Assembly (NCBI GenBank): GCA_007844125.1
Contig: CM017567.1
Span: 32,692,165 to 32,756,164 of the forward strand
From: Sinonovacula constricta
Taxonomy: Eukaryota; Mollusca; Bivalvia; Cardiida; Solecurtidae
Length of the DNA stretch: 64,000 bases
Direction: 5' to 3'
Every line of letters starts with the position of its first letter. Position 1 is the stretch's first letter. This document shows positions 13,909-25,044 of the stretch, one piece after another. Below the pieces are notes generated by a model. That model had not been told where the DNA came from, did no database searches, and worked only from the letters and a program-made list of their open reading frames with translations. The position numbers and the translations under genes are program-made.

Positions 13909-16829
13909 TGATTTAAAATTTGACATTTATTAGCCTGCTTCTAATAAGAATACTCTTTTTTTTTCTTCTGGCTTTATCCCACAATCAACGTTTGGCATTT
14001 GGCATCTAAAATGAAAGAAAGAATTATTTTAAATGGTTGTCAAAGAGTCAAATGTTTACATAACACAACTTAAATGATTATTACATTTTATTCGTTCTAG
14101 AATATATAGTTTTTTCCCAGGTAATGTGTTTGCTTTTGTGACAGAGACAATGACGACAACAAATACTATATGATTTTTCATTTAAATTAATAAATAATTT
14201 AAGTTTAATTTCCACAAAAACCGCTACAGAAACTTAACATTTCGTTGCAAGATTTAATAATTTGTTTAATCCATTGTAATGGATCTATAGGTTTATCTAC
14301 GTATAAATAAAGTGCATATGCAATATCTTTAAATTGTTATTTTAGAGCTTTCCAGGTCTATGATCTTGTGACGAATGGTGTTTACATAAAAAACCTTACA
14401 GAATTTTCTTGACCACCTTGTTCATTGTTGTTTCAAACTATGAAGTATATCACTTTCTGAATGAAATTATTGTAAATTTCACGTATAAAAAGTTGAATTG
14501 GCTAATTTATTAGCACATACATGCATACTATCTAGACATTGTTTACAACTCAAACGACGATCCGTGTAGTATAGAAAGAGTTAGGTTACATAATTTGATA
14601 ATTATTAATGTTTTTGTTTATGATTAAATAATAGAATCTCTTGACTATGTCGAGTAATTCTAGTTATAGTTTGAGTCGTATTAAGTTGCTGGAAGTTCAT
14701 AAGTACTTACTGATTAAAATCCCTTTCAACTTCTTAAGGAAGTAGTGGGAAAAAGCAAAGTCATTAACAATGTAGCAGTGCAAAACTGTTTTTACTGCCA
14801 TAACTGGTCTAATCTAAAATCATTTAGACAATGTTCAATCCATTGTCTTCGTCTCGATTTATGATTATCCTAATTATATACGTGTCCTTACACAAGAGTA
14901 CATTATAACGTACGATTGCATATTAGTTCCAAAAATGAGGGTAAACTATTTTAATGGAAAAGAACCTTGGTTATTAACAGTTTAAATAGGCTACGGAGGA
15001 AAATTATTTTTGGCTAGCACATGAGCATCACCAACATGTTTGCTACGACTTATGTATAATCAGATATATAACATATTCTAATAAAGGTCATTCTAATAAT
15101 GAATTATATGTTCATACTATTTAACAAAAGGAATGATTAGTGTATACATGGGAGGAAAATCTACACTATTGCATAATTTGTCTATGTATTATTCCTACAA
15201 ATATATTGTTAAATGAATAAAGGATATGACGTCATCTTTAAGTACATCTTGACCACGTACCGTGCGTCATTTTTACTCATTTGTATTGTTAGTATATACA
15301 AAAATCAGGCAAACATAAATTATTTGGTTTGAACAATGATGTCGTTTGCGTGTTTCATTGAGAAACAGCTCCTCATCAATATTATTTTTTATTAGGGTGT
15401 GTATGACTGAGAGATTAGCCATCGCTGGAGATTTTCCTTTGTCAATATTATAAGGCAACTAACTCTGATAAACAAACGGTATGTCCGACAAACCTGCTAA
15501 ATATTTATTTTCTGTTCACAGTTCAGATCAGTTTGTCTATACTTGTTTTACCAGAACGAGTCATGTCCTTTTTTTCATAAAGCATTTGTTTTGAACTGTT
15601 AAATTTATTATCTTTCTGTAAGTGATGTAGTTTCTTAAACTTATATCTGTCTGCAATGTTTTTTCAAAGGAAAAAAAGTAACAATTTAGTGTACATAATC
15701 AAATTAAGAGAAATAAAAAAACGATTTCTGACCTGTGTTGCTTTTGCACAAAACACTTAAAATAAAAGTTATTCTAGAATAGTTAAAACCTTTTACCCAT
15801 GAATAGGTTTACCTTTTATATTTTTTCTTTTGAAATTTGAAAACGCCAATGTAATATCAATTGAATAAAAAGACGAAAAAGAATGGTGAACTAGGTGATC
15901 TAACTAGGACTAAAGTAAACATCACAAAATGTACTCTGATTAACGAATCATCGGGAGTTTTTTTATTGTTTATTGTACAATAGATCTACAATGAGAAGAT
16001 ACTTCAATTAAAAGTTAAAATCACTGCATTAATAGCAGCCATAGAAAACAATATAAAAGGTTAAAGTGTTTCAAATAGCCTAAATGCGTTTGAACATATA
16101 TGATGGAAATTGAGCTGGGAAGTGACGATATACACTCACTATAAGCAACTACAGTTTGAATGATAAAAGCGCATTCTCAAGAAACAAAATCAAACCAAAT
16201 TTCTTGAATGAGAAGTGTACAATCATAAACATGTTCTTTTATACAAAATGTTAAAATTAGTAACTTCGTTGTCACGGCTAATTGAATTGTACGGTTTCCG
16301 AAATTATTGCATAAGTTTTTAAACAATCAGCCTTAGAAGAAAAAATAACCAAATTCTATAGAGATGTATACGTCTTTACAATGGCAGGATCTATATACGA
16401 ATGTAACTTGAATGTCAAATGGCCAATTTACCAGACGGAGTAATAGATTACCGACTATCATCTACATATTTTCTAATATCGGCATATAGCAAGATCCAGC
16501 CTGATTTGTATCTTAAATATAATCAACAAATTGAAACGAAGATCGTGTGTGGCACGATTAATAATATCCTAAACCTGTTTTAAGACTGCATTATCTTAAT
16601 GCATTTTGCATATAAAACGACACTTTTAAACCAGCAGGCTTATTGCCATATGCAATTACTGGTAAACATTGAACTTTCATTCATTTTAACATTTAACATT
16701 TTTGTTTTGGTTTTGCCAGACCGCCAATGGACCGATTGCTTTATGTGCTAAGAAATTTAAATTTCATTCTCTAGAATACAGCATCACTTTAACAATATTA
16801 AGGGTCGTTCACCTGCATATAGTTATAAA

Positions 16830-17150
16830 CGTTTACTTTATTGTGTCTTAACGCCTTATCTCCCAAAATACACGTTGTTTGAATTTTTTATATGTCCTTT
16901 ATGAAGCTGCAAAGCAGATTTTTTTTAAAGAATCTTGAAAGTGTTTTGAGATTCGTATTCAGATTAAATTAATATCGAATCCGACTGCCGGTAATATTTT
17001 CACAGAACAAGTACGGAAAAATTGTACGCATTTAAACTGAAGCTTTGCATATTGTATTTTACGCTTTTTATTTTGCTATGAAACCAGTGTCTTGCATGTA
17101 GAAAGTGACTTTAAGACAATCTTTGTAACGGTAGAAATTATATAGCCAAG
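16830..17150 (+). repeat. Dispersed repeat copy 2 (left arm)
   Basis: Homologous to positions 1-285 (same strand) and to 21,155-21,425 (opposite strand). The inner part, from the GAAGCTGCAAAGCAG block to AATCTTTGTAACGG, is best conserved. Non-coding. Confidence 0.75.
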
Positions 17151-18439
17151 CAAATTCTAAAACACACGTCAAAAGACATAAATATCTTGTACAATATTTT
17201 TAAATGTCCATTCCCGATATATATAACACATTCTAAGACGTTTATTCTATAAGTACAGTTCTGTTTATTATGCACTTGTCGTAATTCTTTTTTAAAATAG
17301 ACAAAAATGCTGAGCAATATACATTCCTTACTCTCATTTAATTACATAGAGGGTCATTTGGCAACAAAACAAACATTTGATGTATATTCCTTATATACTT
17401 CGCTGATATATTGCCGTTTGTATTCTGTATTCAAAGACTAGCACTAAGAGACAAGTTAGAACGGACTTGCTTAATATGAAAAAAGCTGATAAGCTTCGAG
17501 TCTTGTCGTACTTGTAAAACCCTAAATCTGTTTTGCAAATGTAAATGATCCATCTTTAGTTTACATATGTAAATATCGGTAGTTGGTTTCTGTGCAGTAA
17601 AACTATGAAATTACATTTTGAGCAAAGAGAAATTAGTGGCCATTTAATTGAAACCGTATTTCAACATTAAAACTTAACTTTTCATTAATTTTGCATTTAA
17701 TATATTGTGTTATTTTTCTTTATATTATTATGATATGCATCGATGGAATATTGTCCTCATATATTTACTCTACCGTAAACAAAGTATGAATAACAGTCAA
17801 AACTGTGTACATAGTGGTCTTTATAAATAACTCGGCGCACGTTATTTGATCACAAAATATACGGTAGCTGATCGCATTTCATTTTATTGTAGCTGCACAG
17901 CGGCGATGGCAAAATTGTACTTTAAGGCTCGGGTTTATATTATCCGGCTGTCGGTCAAATGATGACAGACTGAGTATAGGACGTATCTATGCATCTTAAA
18001 TCCAGCTTGAACATATATAACATTATTGAATTTAACCAGGAAAGCGGTTTGTTGCGTGGTAGCATTTCCATAGCGTTTGTAAAGTTAGAGTACATTTATA
18101 TTTTATCATGTTCGTCACAATTAACAAAAATAATACTTTTAGATTAAACTTATAATATACACATAGTATAGACAGAAATGCTATTTGATTTGGGGCACAC
18201 GTGACGTAGTGATAAAATCGCCAACAAAAGTATCTATGCATCTTAACTGTTACCTATTTATAGCATTTATAGCATTATTGAATTTTACAAGGAAATCTGT
18301 TTGTTGCATGCAGTATTTTGATAACGTTTGTTAAGTTAATTGAAATATTTGTATTTTGATCAGTTCTATTCGTCACAAAAATACCAGGATATTTTAATTA
18401 CATGTATATGTTTATACACAGAACTCCAAATTGATTGGA

Positions 18440-18662
18440 GGCGTCTTTTATGTAGTGGTAAAGTCACCGACTTGAAATTCCACTACACCCTTAGCCTTTC
18501 ACTTTGTGGGTTCTAGTCATGTTCGGGGAAAAGGACTGAATGTGGAAGGCCTTTCAGTTGACCTGCAGTTCGCCGGTGTTTGGGGATTTCCTCCACCAAG
18601 ATAGCTAGACGTTGCCATAATGGTCATAACTGGCCGCTGCGATGAACTTCAAAAACAAAACA
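18440..18662 (+). repeat. tRNA-derived SINE (left arm)
   Basis: The head has an A-box-like TGTAGTGGTAAAGTCACCG and a B-box-like GTGGGTTCTAGTC about 50 bases on. The body runs through TTTCAGTTGACC, GTTCGCCGGTGTTTGGGG and the end AACTGGCCGCTGCGATGAAC, then an A-rich AACAAAACAAAA tail. The right arm keeps only the head-like part (20,040-20,100). Confidence 0.7.
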
Positions 18663-18759
18663 AAAGCATAGTTGATATGTTCATATAGATTTTTAAGTTT
18701 AAATATTAATAAATAAAGGTGCTATTCTTAGTCAGAGGAATAATGATAAGTGCATGATT

Positions 18760-19550
18760 TGTACAAAAATATATTTATAAACAAATTTTATAAATATAAC
18801 TAAAAAGATGAATAAAAATGAATAAGTGCAAAAATAAAATGTATATACTTCATTAAGTCGATTTAATTCCATCAGTATTTTCTAAAAACTTTATCATATT
18901 TTAGTCCAAAGAGAATGACCCTACTCACTCTAGGCTAGTCTATTAAGGCTAGTAAATGATTAAGCCCATTGTTAATTTGCAATTTACCCTATAACAATAC
19001 AGCTGTACTTACTCGCGCATTGCTAAAAATACCAAAGTCAAATGTAATGTCTTAAACGGCAACGAAAGTGCCCGTCTCTGTGCAGTTTTTGTGTCATGTT
19101 TTCTTTTCAAATTAAGCAGCGCGAAAATGAAAATGCAAACGAACCTTTGTTTAAGAAATAAATTGCGTGAGAAACATCACTTCACATCTTTGCGTCTTTG
19201 CAACATGTCCCCAAGTTGAAATTTCAGCAAAGTTACAACCAGCGGCATACAGATAGAATCTTAAAAAGCTATTTTACAGTGCATCAGTACTTTAAACCAC
19301 CAGGGTAAGATATTCTCAAATGTTAGAAATGCTTACATTTCTCATTGACATGACCTTCTGGTTAACCTTGTTTTTATCAAATACATGGGGTTTCTTGCGA
19401 ATTCAGGATATTTTAAGATCAAAGTGTTACATTTTAAAACATCATTGTTAGTACCAAAATCGTTGAGAATATTTCTAACCGTTCATATTAGGTTCTTCTT
19501 TGAACAAGTTGTAAGTTAATTTGTTTTTATGATTATCAATGCTAAGCTTA

Positions 19551-19642
<92 letters not shown>

Positions 19643-19964
19643 TTCACATAAATTTTATGCAAGAACTTTCCGAGTTAATGACCTTGTGACAGGTTACACA
19701 TCTAGTTTATATCATGTTGTTTTAAAGATTCCTTGTAAAAGGTACAACTCTAACATAGTAAAACATGCATTGCAAGTATTAATTGAGTCGATTTCACATT
19801 TCCTTTTAACGTTTACATTATTCAGATCTTTAAAAGTAAGCATAAAAATATGGCTAATTACGAGTTTGATTACTAAAGAAGTGCTTAATTATTTACCAAC
19901 CTTATATTTGTTTTCAAAGTTATATTTAGAACATTTGTTAAGCTATATATTTTTACGTATAATT
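18760..19964. other. Spacer (loop) of the palindrome
   Basis: This stretch between the innermost paired blocks (left 18,725-18,750 with right 19,972-19,995) shows no clear inverted partner. It is AT-rich and holds the long (TA)n tract at 19,555-19,639. The open frame that follows the tract (to 19,976) is AT-rich, has no recognisable domain and is probably chance. Confidence 0.75.
19555..19639. repeat. (TA)n microsatellite, about 42 units
   Basis: An uninterrupted alternating TA run of 85 bases. It lies inside the spacer, close to the palindrome's right arm. Long TA runs readily extrude cruciforms and stall replication, which is relevant to how the inverted duplication arose. Confidence 0.98.
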
Positions 19965-20034
19965 CGTAAAATTTAATATTATTCCTCTGACTAAGCATAT
20001 CAACTTTATTTCTTTATTAAGAATCCAAACGGTG

Positions 20035-20102
20035 AAAGGCTAAGTGTTTAGGGGTTACAGGTCGGAGACGATATCACTACACCACGTGTGCCGCCAAACA
20101 AA
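20035..20102 (-). repeat. tRNA-like SINE head, right-arm mate
   Basis: On the minus strand, GGCGGCACACGTGGTGTAGTG leads into a B-box-like GGGTTACAG region read as its complement. It pairs with 18,440-18,505. The body and tail present in the left arm are missing here. Confidence 0.5.
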
Positions 20103-21154
20103 GAGTATTCCTGTCTATACATGTAATAAATGTAAATGCAATCTAAAAGTATTATTTGTTTTATTGTGAATAACATGATAAAATATAAATATACTCTAAC
20201 TTTATCAACGCTATCAAAATACTAACAATCGAGAAACCGGTTTCCTGATAAAAAAGGCTATAAATGTTCAAGGTTGCATTGGGGATGCATAGATTCTTCC
20301 TATACTAAGTCTGTCAATCATTTTATCGACAGTCGGATGATGTGAACTGGAGCCTTAAAGTGCAATTTTGTCATCGCCCGTTGTGCAGCTACATTAAAAT
20401 GGAATGCGATCAGTTACCGTATATTTTGTGAACAGATAACGTGTGCCGAGTTATTTATAAAGACATTCAATACCATTATGTACACAATTTTACTGTTATT
20501 GATACTTTTACTGAAAAGTAAATATATGAGGACAATATTCCATCGATACAATGATATCATAATAATTCAAAGAAAATAAGACAATACATCCAAAGCAAAA
20601 TTAAAGAAAATTTAAGTTTTGATGTTGAAATACAGTTTCAATTGATTTTCCACCAGTTTCTATTAGTTCTAAATGTAATTTTATAGTTCTACTGCACAGA
20701 AAGTAACTACCGGTATTGACAATATTTACATATGTATATTAAAGAGGGATCATATACATTTGCAGAGCAGATATACGGATTTACAAGTACGAAAAGACTC
20801 GAAGCTTATCAGCTCTTTCCATATAAAACAAGTTTATTCTAGCTCGTGTCTTAGTGCTCTATCTTTGAAACAGAAAACAAACAACAATATCAGCGAAATA
20901 TATAAAGAATATACATCATACATCAAAATTGGTCAGATTTACATTCTATAGAATTTATTTATTATAAGGAATGTATTTTGTACAGCATTTTATCTATAGT
21001 TATACGAAAAACAGCATATACATAATAGGCAGAGCTGTACATTTAAAATAAACGTTTAATAATGTGTTAACGTATCGTTGAAGGACGATAAAAATATTGT
21101 TCTTTGATAAGATATTAATGTCACCAGATATCATTATTACGTCTTTAGGCGTGT

Positions 21155-21425
21155 ATTCTAGAATTTGCTTGGCTATATGATACTCTGCCGTTACAAAGAT
21201 TGTCTTAAAGTCACGTTTTATACGGAAGAAAAATCTAGAAAAATCATAAGCGTAAAATACAATGTGCAAAGCTTCAGGTTAAATGCATAGATTCTTTCCA
21301 TACTTGTTCTGTCAACTTTTTATCGGCAGTCGAATTCGATAATTTAATCCGAAAATGAAACGTAAAACACTATTTGTTTCAAAATAATAACCTGCTTTGC
21401 AGCTTCATAAAAAAACCGTACAGTT
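21155..21425 (-). repeat. Dispersed repeat copy 3 (right-arm mate of copy 2)
   Basis: Reverse complement of 16,890-17,160: CCGTTACAAAGATTGTCTTAAAG pairs with CTTTAAGACAATCTTTGTAACGG, and CTGCTTTGCAGCTTCAT also pairs. It was inherited with the palindrome rather than independently inserted. Confidence 0.75.
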
Positions 21426-22857
21426 TAATTAGCAGTGACAACAAAGTTACTTATTGTTATATTTAAGGAACTTGATTTGATATTGTTTCTTCAGCTCAAT
21501 TTTTATCATATATGTTCAAATACATTTAGGCAATTTGAAACACTTTGATATTTTTATATTGTTTTTTAAGGTTATTACCAATGCACTGATTTAATTTATT
21601 AATTGACAATACGTTCTCAATGCAGAATTACTAGTCAATAAACAATAAACAATAAAACACTCTCGACTATTCGTTAATTAGAGTAGATTTTGTGATGTTT
21701 ATTTTAGTCATAGATAAATTCCATAGTTTTTTATGATTTTAATGATAAACAATGCGTAAAATGCTCCAACCCAGTTAACTATGTATGCATGATTCTTGTA
21801 TATACTAACAATTCAAATGAGTAGACATTGCGCGACGGACGTGGTCAAGATGCAGTTTAAATGACGTCATACCCTTTGTTCATTAACAATATATTTCGCG
21901 TCAAAGAGACAAAGACATAGACAAAACAAGCAATAGTGTACATTTTTCTCATGTATACACTAATAATTCCGTTTGTATATTAGTATGAACATATAATTCT
22001 TTATTCGAATGAGCGTAATAAGACTATGTTGTATATCTGACTAAACATCGTAGCAAGCATGTTACTGATGCTCATGTGTTAGGGAGACAAAGAATCATTC
22101 CCCCCAGTGAACTATTTCAACTGCAACTAACCAAGTTCCTTTAAATTAAAATAGTTCACCCTCGTGTTTGGAACTCATATCCAATTCTATTATATAATGG
22201 ACTCTTGTGTAAGGATACATATTTAATAAGGATAATCATAAACCGAGACAAAGATACTAGCTTGAACATTATCTAAATGAATTCAGATTAGCGATAGTTT
22301 TAGTAGAATAGCCCAGTTATGGAAAGTACACTGCAATATTGGTAATGACTTCAACGTCACATGATCCCCCTAACTTCCTTAATAAGTTGAAGGGAATTTT
22401 AATCAGTAAGTCCTTATTAAATTCGACCAACTTAATACGACTCAAACTAAAAACTGAAATTACTCGTCACAGTCAGGAGATATAAGTATTTAATCATAAC
22501 CAACACCTTTATTATTATTCAATTATGTAATCTAACTCGTTCTATAGCTAATGCACTAATTACAAAACAGGTCTAGATAGTAGGTATGTACGTGCTAAAA
22601 TATGCCAATTCAATTTTTTATACTTGAAATGAATTTTCCATAATGCAACAATTTAATAAAAAATAACAAAAAACAAACAAACTGATTTACGCAATCCCAA
22701 GCTTTCGGAACAACAATCAACAAGATGGTTAAAACATTATGTAAGGTTTATATGTTAACAACGTTATTAACACGATCATAAACTGGGGAAACTGGGAAAG
22801 CATTTAATAACAATTGAAAGCTTTTGCATACGCACTTTATATATACGAAGACAAATA

Positions 22858-24150
22858 TAGAATACCAGGTAAGTGTTGATATAGATAAATGTTATCATGC
22901 TTGGTTAAGAAAGTCAGAAAGCACGAGGCTCTGCCGACAATAAACATATTATTTCTTTTATTTTATTTACATTACACATAAGGTTGTAATTTTATTGATA
23001 AGGATAATTAAAAATAATGGTTGGAAAATAACAACAAAAATCACACCCTCATGTAATGTTGTACATGTAGTGTGTAATGTCAAGGCCATGTAACACTTAA
23101 GTTGCTACACACATGGGGTTAAGAAACGCGGATTACATTTATGGTTTGTGTGTTTGTGACTGTATCAAACAGTTTGCTCATGGATTTTAATTGTTGAAAT
23201 GATATTGAAATTCTGAACATTGAATATGGCGCCATAAAATTGCGAAGATAGTTGTATTTAGACGGTGGGATTTGCGAAATTTGGGGAATTCTTTAAGTTT
23301 AAGTCTAGATTTGTGCAGTAAGCTGTATTTGGGTCACCTAAAGATAGAGCTCTGCCTTGACCATTTGAATGTTCATCATGTAACGACATCATGGTATGGC
23401 CTCAGATTAGGCAGCTGATTGCTGCTTTCTGAGACAGTCACAGATTAAAGATCAATTTCCTTCTAAAAATGTTGGGATTAAAGCCAAATTTTGCCTCGAA
23501 ATCATCGTAAGTCATCTCTACAACAGCTTAGGTTTTCTCTTGATTCTTCATTACATTCTCTCAATTCCTACCATATAACATCAAAACAACAGGGACTCGC
23601 ATAATCTGACATTTTGACAGTTTTTACTTTTGCAGTCTACACATTCGTTCTTTTATTGATTTTATAACTATTCCTAAACAGTTTTAACCATTTGCCTGTA
23701 TTACACTTTATTTCCGATTTTTGCAAGTTTTTTAATTTTATTTTAAATGTTCACATTTTCATTAATAAATCTTTTATATAAACGTTTTATTTGCAAATTT
23801 TCTATATCATTGTTAAATAAAACTTCGCCTTATTGTGATGAACTGTCCGGTTAGCTCAGTCGGTTAAAACGCCTCTTCTTAAATATTCAATCCTGCAGGA
23901 TAGAGATCGAAACATCGCTCATCCGCCTTTTTTAATGGCCTCGTATGATCTATTTAACTGATCATTATATTATGGACATGTTTGGGGTGACCACAAGCAT
24001 AATTACGCGATAAATGAGTTTCGTTTATGTAAACATTCTTGATCGTTTCGTAAAAAAGTACTCCGTCTTCGAGCGGGTGCGCGAATATCGCTTGATAAAG
24101 CTTATCTTTATCACACGGGTTATATCAACCTATATTTACAGAGATGGTGG
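22858..24150. mobile_element. tRNA-containing inverted-end element, copy B (1.3 kb)
   Basis: This block is absent from the left arm, where flanks matching 22,850 and 24,152 are adjacent (about 14,290-14,310), so it is a clean insertion. It matches 57,025-58,565 over most of its length. The left end (GTTGATATAGATAAATGTTATCATG) resembles the reverse complement of the right end (GTTGATATAACCCGTGTGATAAAGATA), as expected of terminal inverted repeats. Inside are a gene-fragment-like stretch on the minus strand (about 23,440-23,610, starting ATGTCAGATTATGCGAGTCC) and a tRNA-like head at 23,845-23,922. No transposase is seen, so it is probably non-autonomous. I could not assign a superfamily. Confidence 0.75.
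23845..23922 (+). repeat. tRNA-like sequence inside the mobile element
   Basis: GTCCGGTTAGCTCAGTCGGTTAAAACGCC is a good tRNA 5' half with an A box. The 3' half is decayed: GAGATCGAAACATC replaces the B box. The same head occurs in the sister element at 58,270-58,340. It is probably a tRNA-derived SINE relic rather than a working tRNA gene. Confidence 0.6.
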
Positions 24151-24572
24151 GATAAATCTGTATATCAAATTACAATGGATTGAACAAGTTGTTGAAACAT
24201 ACAACAAAATGCAAAGTCTATGCTGAGGTTTTTGTCTAAATTTAAATGACGTTGTTTAAATAAGACAAACCTACAGTATTTGTTGTTGTCATTCTTCCTG
24301 TCACAAAAGCAAAGTTAACGCATTACCTGGAAGAAAAGTATTCATTCTAGAGGGAATGAAATGTAAAATTCATTTTAGTTGTGTTATGTAAACATAGTAA
24401 TCTTTGACAACCATTAGACTTTCTTTCTTCCATAATAAATGTCAAATGTCCATCATTGATTGTGGAATAAAGCCAGAAGAATAAAAAAAAAAGAGTAATC
24501 TTATTAGAAGCAGGCTAAAAATGTCATCAGTCGAACAAAACAAGCAAAATTCTTCAAATCACAAAACAGACA

Positions 24573-24636
24573 CATGAAGGCACACACACACCCCCCCAGA
24601 CTCACGCACGCACTCACGCACGCGCACACACAAATA
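24573..24636. repeat. (CA)n-rich microsatellite, right-arm copy
   Basis: CA-rich run with CACGCACGCACTCACGCACGC interruptions, the inverted counterpart of 13,861-13,908. Confidence 0.8.
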
Positions 24637-25044
24637 TGTATAAAAACAAATTCTTCATTTGGTACAAACAGCAAAAAACAGTTTAAAGAAGATTATTTTA
24701 ATTTGATCTTTATATGCGATTAAAATAGTTCTTTACTTGTGCTAATAATATCATATCATTGCCTTATTCGTGTCACAGTTAAGAAACATTAGGGGTAAGT
24801 CTGTGTTTTTTTAACGATTGCTCTCTGCCTAATACACTGAATATTTCCCCAAGCTACTTTCGACTGCCCTTGTTGAATATCATAAACTCTGGTGTTATCT
24901 TTTAACTGACGATTCGAAATGGTAGTAGCCTGTTCAGAAAGGTCTTTAAATAATATTCATCCAGTACATTGTTGTTCTCATTACATATATATCGCTGTAT
25001 ATATTCTTGTATATTTAAGGTTTTGTTTACCCTTAAAATCATTA

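Larger units (their letters stand above)
400..18760 (+). repeat. Left arm of giant imperfect palindrome
   Basis: Blocks of this arm reappear in reverse complement and mirror order in the right arm. Examples (left with right): 17,821-17,930 with 20,350-20,460 (about 10 differences in 110 bases by eye); 13,930-14,150 with 24,290-24,520; 12,780-12,900 with 28,230-28,340; 10,890-11,030 with 30,190-30,340; 8,640-8,800 with 33,220-33,390; 6,790-6,880 with 35,840-35,930; 3,440-3,740 with 42,600-42,940; 1,555-1,660 with 45,260-45,380; 500-760 with 54,400-54,660. The outer end was not reached, so the arm may continue left of the window. Apart from repeats listed separately, the arm holds no convincing gene. 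All its open frames are short, AT-biased and not preserved between the arms. Left-only sequence includes about 16,310-16,890 and a SINE at 18,440-18,662. Confidence 0.9.
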
